From Mortierella alpina (Eukaryota > Mortierellomycota > Mortierellomycetes > Mortierellales > Mortierellaceae), in the NCBI GenBank assembly GCA_029449245.1, contig JANATF010000004.1:1178001-1242000 (forward strand): DNA of 64,000 bases, in the 5' to 3' direction. The translations under genes and the position numbers were made by a program. Each line of letters opens with the position of its first letter. Within the stretch, counting starts at the first letter, position 1. Below the pieces are notes generated by a model. It did not search any database. It saw only the letters and a program-made list of their open reading frames with translations, and had not been told where the DNA came from. Below, piece after piece: positions 23,765 to 33,813 of this stretch.

Positions 23765-26700
23765 GGAGAGGATCCTGGCGACCATGGCCCCTGGATGCGC
23801 ATGAGCCATTGATATATGGCTACCCAAGGTGCTGCAAAGAGTGATAAAAGGCCTCCCTCTGATCAATATACACAGAATGGCCTCCTGGTGCGATAAAGTG
23901 CCCAGATCCATGGCAGACTCGATTGAGCACATTGCGTGCTGGTGGTGCTGACACGTCAGCCCAAGAAAAATAGTATAATGATGGCCATAAGCTCTCTTTT
24001 TCATGCATGCTGTTGCGGCATTGTCTTCGAGGTACACCAGGGACACATGTTTTTATTGAACTCTTTTCCCCTGCGTTGTTTATCTATTATATATTACGGC
24101 ATCGTCGATGCATGCAGGTTTGGCCTGGTGCATCAGAGCAGGAGGACTTACAGCAGAGTAGAACATGAAGCGGGGGTTGGGAAGGAGGGGTTCCTGCGAC
24201 TCCAGACACTAACAACAGAACAAAAACACAAACAAGGGAAATATGAAAAGAACGAATAGAGACAGACAGCACCTCCAGACCCATCCACTCCCTCCTCATT
24301 GTGTTCCTGCCTCAGCGCAATTGCGCAGAGGATTACAGATACAGAAACAAGAAAAACTCACCGAACACTGCCCACAATCATGGATATCAACAAGCGCCTG
24401 GCCAACAATGCGCTCCATTCCAGTCGAGACCAACCGGCAATACATAGCCAACTTTCATATGGCCAAAGGGCCTCGTCAAACGAGGACGAGCAAATGGGAA
24501 ACGCGCGGCACTTTTCCCACTTCCTCCCATCAGAGAGCCCACCTGTCCCCCCCACCCGATAGTCTACCCGCGCTTCATGTTTTCGACAGCGCTTCTTTTT
24601 TTTTTTCTCGCCCCCAAAAACATAATTGAAAACTGTCGGACTCAGATCACTGGCCGATACCCGATCTAATCAAGCACCATCCAATGACACGAAGGTATCG
24701 GGCCTGGCCGCCATCTTTCTTTTTCTTTTTGTGCCTTTTTCAACAGACACTTGCCCTACGTCTCTGTTTGTACTGCACGCCTGCATTGTACTGACCGCCC
24801 TGGTGAAAACCGGCGGGAAGAATAATTGGCGCTTGGCCAAATCAAGCATCGCTTCCAGGATGTCACTTTGAATGAGCCGACGGTGACTCAACTAGGATGC
24901 ATAAAAGTCATGTTTCTCTCGGGAACCCAACAATGTGGACCTCAAGTTTTCTTTTTGTATTGGTCAGACACGGGAATAAAGAGGGGGGAGTGTGAGGAGA
25001 TGGGAGGGTTGTTTTTTTCCCGCCAATTTTATTTAACGTTTCTGTTGTCAGTTGTCGCACAAGTATAATACATGTATTAGTGCTAGACCTGAGCAGAGCG
25101 GAAAGTATGCGTGTTTTGCATATGCGCTCGGTTTTGAGCTGTGTCCGAGAGATTCATAGACCCTCCCAGGTGGATAATGCAGTCTGCATTCTTCCCCCTC
25201 CTGTGTCTTGCTGATGTACTGTACGACGTTGTTTGCCTTTTCAAGGGATCAATCATCGCGGACCGACAGGCACACAATTAGTTTACGGGGGCGTGAGTGG
25301 TTGTGCAGGGTGGTGGCCTGTGAGCGGCCTGATCCTATATTTTTTTTCGGGGACCTTGACAGACGAGGTACACAGTACTCACATTCAAGTAAATGCCTAC
25401 CTCCGCGGGGTAATTAGAATGTTAACGAGGAGAGAGTCGGGAGGGCAAATGATCCACTGGCGTCGCAATCATCATTTCGCATGGCTGCTCAAGCAGGGAA
25501 ACAATGGTCGAAGAGCCGCAACATGGTCATGCGGGTTCTGTGGACGCTTTAACCTGCCCAGCCCATAACAATTTCTTTTATTTTCTCTGTTCCCAGCCTG
25601 CCCGTGAAGTTATGAGCCGGACAGCTGCACGCGATGAGCAAACGGGCAGGAACAGGATAGTCGAGGGATCTTGAACGGGCAGCTGCTTTACCCCCTCCAA
25701 CGATGGTTTTCTAGACTGCAGTAAGTTATAGTGAGTACAACAATTAATATGCCCTCAAAGAGAAAAAAAAATGCAGGCAGACGTGAACAATCTGAGCGTT
25801 CGCACATTAGCAAGGCAGAGAGCGACAAGAGTAACAAATGATGGCCGTGCAGGGTGCTCGGGTTGCTTTATCTTCAGATGATCCCAAAATCGCCTCGTCT
25901 CCGCTCTTCCGCTTTTTCTGCTGTGTTGCGTGCTGCAGCGCCCCTTCTTTTTTTTTTTTATGCACTTTTCAGTTACCTCTTTTCATGCTCGATACATGCA
26001 TCGCTGTTACTGAGCTGAACATGAAAGACAAAGGCTCTTCGGGTCAACAGCACCTGCTATGCCTTAATAATGTTACGGTTTTTCTCTTCACTCGCTCTCT
26101 TTCTCTATCACGCATACTGTAAAACATCTATACGCACAGCTGCCCTGCACAAGCAACCATTCTCTATTTGATCTTTGTATACAGCCAGGTCAGAGTCTCC
26201 TGAGAGTACTAGCATGGTCAGAGTCTCCTGAGAGTACTAGCATGGCACGAGCACTGAATCTGCCGCTGTACAGCGAATTCAGAATGTACGAGGACGAATG
26301 TATATTCCGGCTCGTAAAGCGGATCCCCAAGTGACCAAGAGAGCAGTGAACATCACCGCTCAAAAAACGGCCTTTTTTTCTGATAAAGAGGCCGGTACAG
26401 TACTCTCGCGCGGCTCAGCTGTTGCTCCATCCGGTCGAACGTTCGTGACCGCCGAAGCCCCGACGTGCAATGTCCACATTCGCTCTGATTTGTGGGCCTT
26501 ATATAGACTACGTTGGAAGATGGAACGGGTTCAGTTGACCCTTCAATATATTGTTGCCAACATCAGGCAGCCCACAACTCCTTGGTTGGTTTTGAATGCT
26601 TATGCCCTTTTGTTGATTCTATCTTTAATTGCCCATACAATAATGGTGAATTTGATAGCAGTATTCCCTTGTCCTTCCAGCCCTAGCCTGTTATGGTTTG

Positions 26701-27130
26701 CGAGACTGTGAGCGTGCGTTGTCCCCTTCCCCTGTGCTTTCTTTCATGCAAATGGTGTTCGTTATTTTGCGCGGGAGATTTGCAAAACGACAGAGGGACG
26801 GGCCGGGCGCACCAAGAGACCACTGTGGTCGCCCTGCGGCCATTCAGTCTTAGACCACTCTTGCTCTGTTGCACATCTCAACAATGCCCATAGGAGGTAT
26901 AGAGTAGATCATCAATGTATTGTACACCGAGCCGATTACTTGAAGACAACGGGTGTATCGTGCCAGTGATGATAATGAGCTGGTCGTCGCTGCCCGCACA
27001 AAAGCAATGACAAACTTGTGGTTGAGCATCCAACAACAATCATGTCCGGAAACAGATAATGAAAATGGCGGCAAGGAACGTACACTTCTGTTGATGTCTA
27101 TCGACACTGGACTCCCTGGGCCGCAGTTGT
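23765..27130. other. Long gene-free region upstream of the zinc-cluster regulator
   Basis: I find no supported gene in these 3.4 kb. The longest frame (26298-26711, 137 codons) has no homologue I recognise. A perfect 28-bp direct repeat occurs at 26188-26243. A and T homopolymers are frequent. The region probably serves as upstream regulatory sequence for genes on both sides. Confidence 0.45.
26188..26243. repeat. Perfect 28-bp direct repeat, two copies
   Basis: The unit beginning GGTCAGAGTCTCCTGAGAGT occupies 26188-26215 and again 26216-26243 with no mismatches. It also contains the near-palindromic segment GAGTCTCCTGAGAGTACT. Confidence 0.85.
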
Positions 27131-28291
27131 TATAAAAGCACACTGACAGACCCGGCGAAAAAGAGAGGTTTCCCTCTCTTTTCCACTTACTGGTGCTTTG
27201 CCCTTTTCCTTTGACGCTCTCATCTTCGTCCGCGCCTGCCATTCACCCTATTCTAACCATCGTCTCGACCTCTCCCTCTTTCCCTCCTCCTCTTTTCCTT
27301 TATTCTGGTCATACTCACCCCCCTAGCTGCTTGTCTCTACAACTTTCATTGTCTGCCATCAAGTCTCTTTCTCTCCCTTTCGCTTCCTCTCTGTCTCTAC
27401 GGCTCCCGCGCATCTCTCCCTGTGGTTTCCAGACAAAGCGATCAATGTCCTTTCGCTTATCCACGCATCACCATACTTCTTGTCCCGCATCGCTCTCTCG
27501 TCTGCTCTCTTGAGCACGCCCTTAATTGCTGCTATCCTCTCCAAGGCACAACCTCTTTAGCGCAGACGATTGTGTTTGTTCGCGCAATCAACGCTCTTCT
27601 CTCTTTTTTTTCCCTTCTGTTATTTTACCACCCCTTTGACCCTCTCCTCTTTGCTCCCTTCTCCTACACTGCTCACGTCTCTTTCTTTTCCTTCTTCTTC
27701 TCTCTGTCTCTTTGTCTCTCTACTCTTATTTTGTTTCCGTCGATCAATCTTATGTACCGAGGAGCTGTATCCTATTCTCACATCGTTTTTTCTTTCCAGC
27801 ATCCATACACGTTTTCCTTGGCTCACAATCGCATCTCCTTGGACCGCGTACTCCATACCTCCCATCCCTTCTATCCCTCCCTCCCTCCCACTCCTCCATC
27901 TGCGACTCCCGCTCGACTGCAGTCAGACACTCTAGTACAATACACCATTCACTCCCTCAGCTAAACGACAGTCGACCTCAGGTGCGTCTAAGACAATGCC
28001 CATGCATACTTTTTCACAGAGTATTCCAAGGAGCATCGTTGCTGATCATTTCCGGTTTCTTTCTCTTAAAACTCAGGCAACCTTTCGTTTTAGATATAAG
28101 CCCACAACTCTCACACTAGCGACAACCTTGAACAGAAAGAAAACTGCCGATCTCCTATTTCCATCTCCGTTCAGTCCGATAGCGTTCATACCCTGTTGCG
28201 GAGCAACAGCGTCTTCTCCACCTCCCCACCCCAGCTCTTTGACCCGTCGCTGTATAAGCACACGAGGAAGAAGAGAAAAAGGTGTGTCGCC
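27131..28291 (+). promoter_or_regulatory. TATA box and long pyrimidine-rich leader of the zinc-cluster gene
   Basis: TATAAAAG at 27131 is followed by more than 1.1 kb of sequence dominated by C/T tracts up to the ATG at 28292. Many short upstream ATG frames occur (for example at 27752). Splice-like signals such as CAGGTGCGTC near 27977 suggest that part of the leader may be spliced out. This is a plausible leader, not a proven transcript. Confidence 0.5.
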
Positions 28292-30211
28292 ATGATCAGT
28301 ACCTCTTCTGAGAGTGGATACTACTATCTTGCACAGGGGACAGAGGCCGATATCAGTCTCGACATTGAGCACATGCATCTTCAACAACCACAACATCCAC
28401 AGCTGCAAACACAACTGCAACCACCGCAACCACAACAATTGCAGCATCTGCATCGCCCACAGACTCACTCAACTGAGCATGCATTCTCCTTGCAGCACCC
28501 ATTCAATCATCTCTATCAGACATCCACCTCCCCGACCTCAACCCCTGGATCTGACTCTAACTCGTTTGCTTCCCCAGCTGGCCTGGGGTCGTCAGAAATC
28601 GAGTCCTTCTATTCAGCGCACCCTGAGCACCTTGGCCAAAATATATCTCGGCCGCAGACCAAACAAGAACCGCAAGATCAAGGCGAACTTCAGATGCCTC
28701 AACAACAGTATACCACCAACCCCAACCGGGCCATAAGTCAGAGCGACCAGCTTGTTTCAGCTATTGCTTCTGTAGAAGAATCCACGACCATGAATTTGAC
28801 GGCAAGTGCGCTTCAGTCCCTGCTGACTCAAGAACATCCCCTTGACCTTCCTTCACCCCCCGCTTCAAGTATTCTGGACAGCGACAATGCTAGTCGGCTG
28901 GCCAATCGGCGCTCCTTATTTACCATAACACCGATCGACCCGTCTCCTTCGCCCTCCTCATCCTCACCCTGCTCGTCCGCGTCTTCCTCTACAGTCTCGT
29001 CCCCCGTGTCTTCAAACTTTGATGAGGCTATGCTAGCGATGACGGGTCCTCCTCCTGTCACTGCATGTGCCAGCTGCAAGCGCTCCCACATCAAGTGTGA
29101 TAGTGGCCGCCCCTGCCTAAACTGCCTAAAGCATCCATCCAAGGCTATGACCTGTCGCGACGCAGTTCCCAAGCCCAGAGGCCGACCCAAGGGGGGCAGC
29201 AAAGCGGCTGCTGAAGCCCTTATGATGGCCAAGATGCAGCACCCAATCTCGCAACCAGGACTAGTCCCTCGCCCGAGAGTGATGTCGCCTCCGCAGCAGC
29301 ACCAGCAGCAACTACCACATATGCCTTTACACCATCAGCAGGCGCATCACCAACAACAAAGGCAGCCGGCCTACTCATCTGAGCCCCTTCATATCGTGTC
29401 CAGGAGCTCGCCAACATCGCCTGCAGCAATTGAGCATCGTGCAATTCGCTCCAACCGTAGACCCTCTTTACCAACGTGGCACCATCCCTATGCTGTGACC
29501 AGCCCAACGCCTGCGACAGTCAATACTTCGTCTGCCGTGTCAACATATGCTTCCATGGTGCCCGGGCAACTCTTTTTCTCTAGTGGAGAGACGCCGGAGG
29601 CCTTCAGCATGGCCTCCTTTCCTCGGCCGCAGTCCATGTCCTCTCTCCCATCGTCGACGCGATCGTCGTTTGCTTCGGCACCGATCCTGACCTCGATGAC
29701 TGCAGCTGACATGTTTCACTCTCTGACTGCACCCTCAATGGTACCCCCTCCGTCGTTGCACCAAGGCCTTGAGGGGATGCAGTTTTTACAGCAACAGCCA
29801 CAGCAGCAGCAGCAGCACCTCTCTGCGACTGACCTCCTCCGGTCGCAAAGCGCCTCCTCGTCCTTATCACCAGTCGCGCTCTCTAGTGCAACAGGGGTCT
29901 GTGATAGTCTGGAGATGGGATTGGTCGAAGAGAGAGAGATGGACCAAGAACAACATAATATGACAGCACTGTTGGAGAATCAACGCAAAGTCGAGGCGGA
30001 GCTGCAGCGCATGCAGCACCATCAGCAGCTGCTGTTGCAGCAGGAGCATCAAAAGCAGCAGGCATTGGTACGACTGAGCATGCAGCAACGCAAGCAGCAG
30101 CAGCAGCACAACCATCATCACAACAACAACCATCAGCTCCAGTTCCAACTTCAGCAGGCTCAGCAGCAACAGCAGGCACAACAAAAACACCCCCTTCTGC
30201 AACCATTGTAA
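28292..30211 (+). CDS. Zn(II)2Cys6 transcription factor with AT-hook and Gln-rich regions
   Basis: A single exon encodes 639 aa from the ATG at 28292. A binuclear zinc-cluster motif lies at residues about 259-288: CASC, SHIKC, RPCLNC, then a last Cys nine residues on (C-x2-C-x6-C-x5-C-x2-C-x9-C). It is followed at once by PKPRGRPKGG, an AT-hook. The rest is low complexity: His/Gln-rich at the N-terminus, Ser/Pro-rich in the middle, and a Gln/His-rich C-terminus with a predicted coiled coil (about EEREMDQEQHN to the end). The cluster sequence resembles the ERT1/AcuK class of regulators, but I see no PAS domain, so target genes cannot be inferred. It lies between the two inverted Gly/Tyr-rich genes. 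Confidence 0.85.
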   Translation: MISTSSESGYYYLAQGTEADISLDIEHMHLQQPQHPQLQTQLQPPQPQQLQHLHRPQTHSTEHAFSLQHPFNHLYQTSTSPTSTPGSDSNSFASPAGLGSSEIESFYSAHPEHLGQNISRPQTKQEPQDQGELQMPQQQYTTNPNRAISQSDQLVSAIASVEESTTMNLTASALQSLLTQEHPLDLPSPPASSILDSDNASRLANRRSLFTITPIDPSPSPSSSSPCSSASSSTVSSPVSSNFDEAMLAMTGPPPVTACASCKRSHIKCDSGRPCLNCLKHPSKAMTCRDAVPKPRGRPKGGSKAAAEALMMAKMQHPISQPGLVPRPRVMSPPQQHQQQLPHMPLHHQQAHHQQQRQPAYSSEPLHIVSRSSPTSPAAIEHRAIRSNRRPSLPTWHHPYAVTSPTPATVNTSSAVSTYASMVPGQLFFSSGETPEAFSMASFPRPQSMSSLPSSTRSSFASAPILTSMTAADMFHSLTAPSMVPPPSLHQGLEGMQFLQQQPQQQQQHLSATDLLRSQSASSSLSPVALSSATGVCDSLEMGLVEEREMDQEQHNMTALLENQRKVEAELQRMQHHQQLLLQQEHQKQQALVRLSMQQRKQQQQHNHHHNNNHQLQFQLQQAQQQQQAQQKHPLLQPL

Positions 30212-30719
30212 TAACTGACTTAATAGAAATGGAACAAGATGGAGATGCAGGATGGCGACCCTCCTTTTGATCAACGCTCTCAAAAACCAAAAAAAAAAAA
30301 AAAAACTTCTTGTATAGCACGTAGCCTAGCATTTACACATAATAAACAAAAAGACACACCTCTCTCGCGACGGACAAAAAAACCCAACATTTCTGCAGGA
30401 CGCGTGAAATGGGGACACGTCTCCTACGGGCCCATCCACCCCTCTTTCCTTTGGAAATGTGCAGCTTCGCGTTCAAACTCGTTTATCTTGATCACTTGGC
30501 AATCAAAGCACACTCATATATCATAATCGACCTCGCTGTAAAGTTGTAACGTGTGCGCGAAAGAAACCGTCGCTGCTTATAAAAATGGAGCCGGCTTCGT
30601 CTCCGAGGAAGGTAAAACAACAGCAGCTCCTCCACTCTCAGCAGCAAATAGGCAAACAAAAAAAAAAAAAACAAGCAAACAAGCAAGCCTTTCAGCAGAA
30701 CTCCATACCATTGCAAAAC
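30212..30719. other. Intergenic, with promoter of Gly/Tyr-rich copy 2
   Basis: The first part is the 3' flank of the zinc-cluster gene with an A17-class run near 30288-30304. The last 140 bp hold the TATA box at 30578 and a leader shared with copy 1. Confidence 0.5.
30578..30585 (+). promoter_or_regulatory. TATA box of Gly/Tyr-rich copy 2
   Basis: TATAAAAA lies 142 bp upstream of the ATG at 30720. The order TATA, CTCCACTCTCAGCAG, GCAAACAAGCAAGCC, ATG matches the minus-strand copy at 23.7 kb, with small insertions. Confidence 0.7.
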
Positions 30720-31265
30720 ATGACTCGCTGCACCCTCTTTATCGCATTGACCCTGGCCCTCGCCTCCGTGCATTCGGTCTTCGCTGCACCCCAGGATGTC
30801 GGTAGTATGGGCACTGGTAGCGGCTATGGCGGTTACGGCGGAGATTACGGCGGATGCCCCACCCATGTCCCTGTCGGACCCACGACCATCGTCCCTGAGA
30901 CCGACTTCATCCCAGTGAACAATGTGCTCCCCATGGTCAATGTCTATCCCACAGACTACAACGATTACTCTTGCGACTACAACCATGGCGGTTTTGGAGG
31001 TGGATATGGAGGTGGATATGGATATGGAGGTGGATATGGAGGTGGATATGGAGGTGGATATGGAGGTGGATATGGAGGTGGATATGGAGGTGGATATGGA
31101 GGTGGTTATGGCGGTTATGGAGGCGGCTACGGAGGTTATGGAGGCGGTTACGGCAGTAATGGGGATGATTACGGCGGTTATGGAGGCGACTACGGCGGTT
31201 ATGGAGGCAACTACGGCGGCTATGGAGGCAATTACGGCGGTTATGGAGGGATTGGAGAGATGTAA
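30720..31265 (+). CDS. Secreted Gly/Tyr-rich repeat protein, copy 2
   Basis: The frame encodes 181 aa with the same signal peptide (MTRCTLFIALTLALASVHSVFA) and the same Cys-containing core as the gene at 23198-23638. Only two base differences are seen from the ATG to the start of the GGY repeats (about 275 bp). The repeat tract is longer here, with a run of GGTGGATATGGA 12-mers (about 30999-31105) followed by less regular GYGG units containing Asp and Asn. The C-terminus (GGIGEM) differs from copy 1 (AGGQGL). An upstream in-frame ATG at 30585 would fuse a Lys/Gln-rich leader to the signal peptide, so the ATG at 30720 is preferred. Confidence 0.88.
   Translation: MTRCTLFIALTLALASVHSVFAAPQDVGSMGTGSGYGGYGGDYGGCPTHVPVGPTTIVPETDFIPVNNVLPMVNVYPTDYNDYSCDYNHGGFGGGYGGGYGYGGGYGGGYGGGYGGGYGGGYGGGYGGGYGGYGGGYGGYGGGYGSNGDDYGGYGGDYGGYGGNYGGYGGNYGGYGGIGEM
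30999..31105 (+). repeat. GGTGGATATGGA coding minisatellite
   Basis: About nine near-perfect 12-bp units, one interrupted by a 6-bp TATGGA insertion, encode GGYG-type repeats inside the Gly/Tyr-rich gene. The homologous tract in copy 1 (about 23298-23372) is shorter. Confidence 0.85.
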
Positions 31266-31630
31266 CCACGCCCACGGAGGAGACAACGACAAAGACGACA
31301 AAACCAGTGACGACGACGACAGCACAACCTCTACCGCGATCTCTTCCATACTAAGACCTTGTGCGCTTCACTTTCTTGTTTCTTCTGTAACCGTTTTGAT
31401 AACAGAACTTGTGCGGTACTGTAGCCTTTTATTAGTAGAGGAACGTCATTTGTAGAAAAAAAAAGCGCTGTGTAAACAAAAGAACAAGAACAAACAAATT
31501 GGTGAGAGCCGAGACGGGCTTCTTAAGCTCCGGACGATAGTATATTGAGCAGAGAAAGATGTTTCTAAACTGTCAAGGTGGGTTATACTGTATCTCTACG
31601 GGAGTATAAACGTGCAACAGTGGCCATATC
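31266..31630. other. Intergenic between two convergent genes
   Basis: This 365-bp stretch holds the 3' flanks of the Gly/Tyr-rich gene (+) and the hydrolase gene (-). No open frame or RNA gene is supported. Confidence 0.5.
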
Positions 31631-32896
31631 TCAAGTGGGTTTGAAACGCCGATGAATGTCGCTGACAAACTCGCTCATAGCGCTATAAGCCTCCTGTCGG
31701 TCCTTCTTGGTGGAGATGTCGTCGAGCAAGAAATAGTTGTGAGCTCGACCTTCGCCCACCACGGTCTTGACTTCCACCCCATCCTTCTGCGCCTTCTCCA
31801 CAAACTGCTCGATCGATGGACGCAAAATTTCGACACCTCCAATGAAGATGAGCATGGGCGATAGCCCGGCAAGGGTAGGCGCACTGGACGGGGACGTGTA
31901 GGCGCACATGATGGTCGCTGGGTTATCCTGTGTATAAGCCTCGGCGTAGATCTGACATCCAATCTCACTCACGACATCAAAAAGAGAATTTTGAGGGGGT
32001 TCAGGATTGCGGACCCAGGGGCAGATAAGAATGTGGCCCGCTGGCGAACCGAGCTCTGAGTACTCATTTCTATCTCTGAGTGAGAGTGTGGTTCCTAACG
32101 CTATATTTCCCCCTGCAGAATCGCCAACTACACATGTAAAAAACCAATTGGGAACCAAGTCAGTCTCGTTTTTTTTTTCTGTCGTGTTTTGTCCTTTCAG
32201 TCACTCTCCGATTAGGCGCGTGCTTACACAACACGATGCGTCCTGCTTCTACGCCATGTATCCTGACAAGGTCCTTATATGCGGCAGTCATCTCGTTCAT
32301 TGCAACCGGAAACGGATTCTCTGGAGAGAGACCTAATGATATAATCCACTCCGTCAAAAAACTGGTACTCGATTTTACTTGTAATGGAGAGCTCTGCAAG
32401 GGTCGTCTGCCAAAGTTGACTTACCATACTCGACCGAGACTATACCGATCCTTATGTTCTGATGCTCTTGAGCGCTTTTCATCCACCTCCTGAAATAGGT
32501 CAAGAACATCAGAGCATGGCCCGTCATAAACCCGCCACCATGTGATGCTAGCACCACAATGTCGCATCCGGTGCCTACTGATATATCATTGATGGTCGTG
32601 GGTGCTTTCTTCTGGTCTTGGAATGGAATCCAATAGCCCTGCCAGCCCTCGCCCCGGGTTGGGACTGCCCATTGCGCCCGCTTGGCTTCCGATCCCAATC
32701 CAGCTCGCCAATCGACGAGACGCAGGGCTGTGGACATGAAGGCGCGATACTGTCGAAGACTGAGACACTCGACTACCGGGTACAGCATAGCAACGTTAAC
32801 TCCAATCCTGTAAGACTGCGCTTTTGGTGTCTTCCTTGCGAGATAGTGTCCTGTGTACTTTACTACCCTGGCCGCTATCATAAATACAATATACAT
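31631..32896 (-). CDS. Alpha/beta hydrolase, HSL/steryl-acetyl-hydrolase type
   Basis: Exons 32896-32425, 32332-32228 and 32127-31631 encode 357 aa of an alpha/beta-hydrolase-3 (hormone-sensitive-lipase-like) esterase. An oxyanion-hole HGGG is at residues 119-122 and the nucleophile elbow GDSAGG puts the Ser at about 196. The presumed acid lies in GGVEIL (Glu, about 292) and the His in RAHNYF (about 322). The usual Asp of the DPLRDE-type site is absent, so Glu is the likely acid. Substrates could be acylated sterols, lipids or drugs and cannot be told from sequence. The N-terminus is moderately hydrophobic (MYIVFMIAARVV), possibly a membrane anchor. The start is the first ATG after an upstream in-frame break, but an extra 5' exon cannot be excluded. 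Confidence 0.8.
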
Positions 32897-33813
32897 TGAT
32901 CAAATTCTCGTCGGAAGCAGGATCCTGGGACTAGGTGGTCGTAGCCTGTACTGTACTGCACTGCAAAGAGAAGGCACACGCATTTACCCATTGTAAAGGC
33001 CAGCTTGCTGTAGGCCAGTGGATCCCTAGTACACATGTTCAGCAGGCAGAAACACAAAGAGTGATAAAAATCAACGAAGAGGGGTCAGCTATTTCTGGCG
33101 GAATCTCCGTTCGAAAGTACTGTTTGACGAATACGCCTACCGTACCATGTCTCTTGTGTGAGTCGCTTCTGGAGAGGCGTAAGATTAGATTTGGGCATGA
33201 TTAAAGACAACGTGAGACACAGAAGGCAGGCATGCAGAAGGATGAAATGAAGGAAGTGAGGAAGGAAGGAGCTGAAAGGTACTCGAGAATAAGAAGAAAA
33301 ATCCTGCCCTGGGCTCAGTCGTGATCTGCCCATGGTAAACACAAACAAGCCGTCCACTAACATAACTGGGAGGGCGGGAGGGGGTTTGTTTGACCGAGAA
33401 CCCCCAACCCTGTTGCACCAAGCACGCTATCCAGAGACCCTTAGCCCAACAAAACATATGTTCACGCAGTACAGAAATGCTAAACGCATATAGACTACAC
33501 CTACCGAGTTTTTATCGCGTTGGCATAAGCAGCAGGCGGCTATTTTTTTTGTTTGTTTCACACCTGGCCTTTACGTAGCTGGTAGTTGTTGGAGGTACCG
33601 TACCTATGACGGCTGACGAGAAGCGCCCAAGAATGGCTATCCCCGGAATGACAAACCAGTGCCCAGCTGCTGAGCACAACACAATCTTTAAGATCACATA
33701 TATATAAGGCGTCGCAAAAAGCGTCGCTTGCCCCGGCTTTTGTCGATCCTCATACTGTACCTCCAGCTACCACGTTTTCCACACTGCATTTTTTTTCTCT
33801 GTTTTTTGTACCC
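32897..33813. promoter_or_regulatory. Divergent promoter region, hydrolase / fucosyltransferase-like gene
   Basis: A 917-bp interval between divergent genes. ATATATATAAGG near 33699-33710 is a good TATA candidate for the + gene, about 110 bp before its ATG, with C/T-rich leader between them. Short frames on both strands are unsupported. Confidence 0.55.

Noticed and set aside
26298-26711. 137-codon + strand frame
   Set aside because: No recognisable domain, no promoter or splice context, and it lies in a long gene-free stretch. Kept only as intergenic.
30492-31349. 285-codon minus-strand frame over the Gly/Tyr-rich copy 2
   Set aside because: Reverse reading of the 12-bp minisatellite gives an artificial Ile/Ser/Thr repeat; the + strand has a signal peptide and a TATA box.
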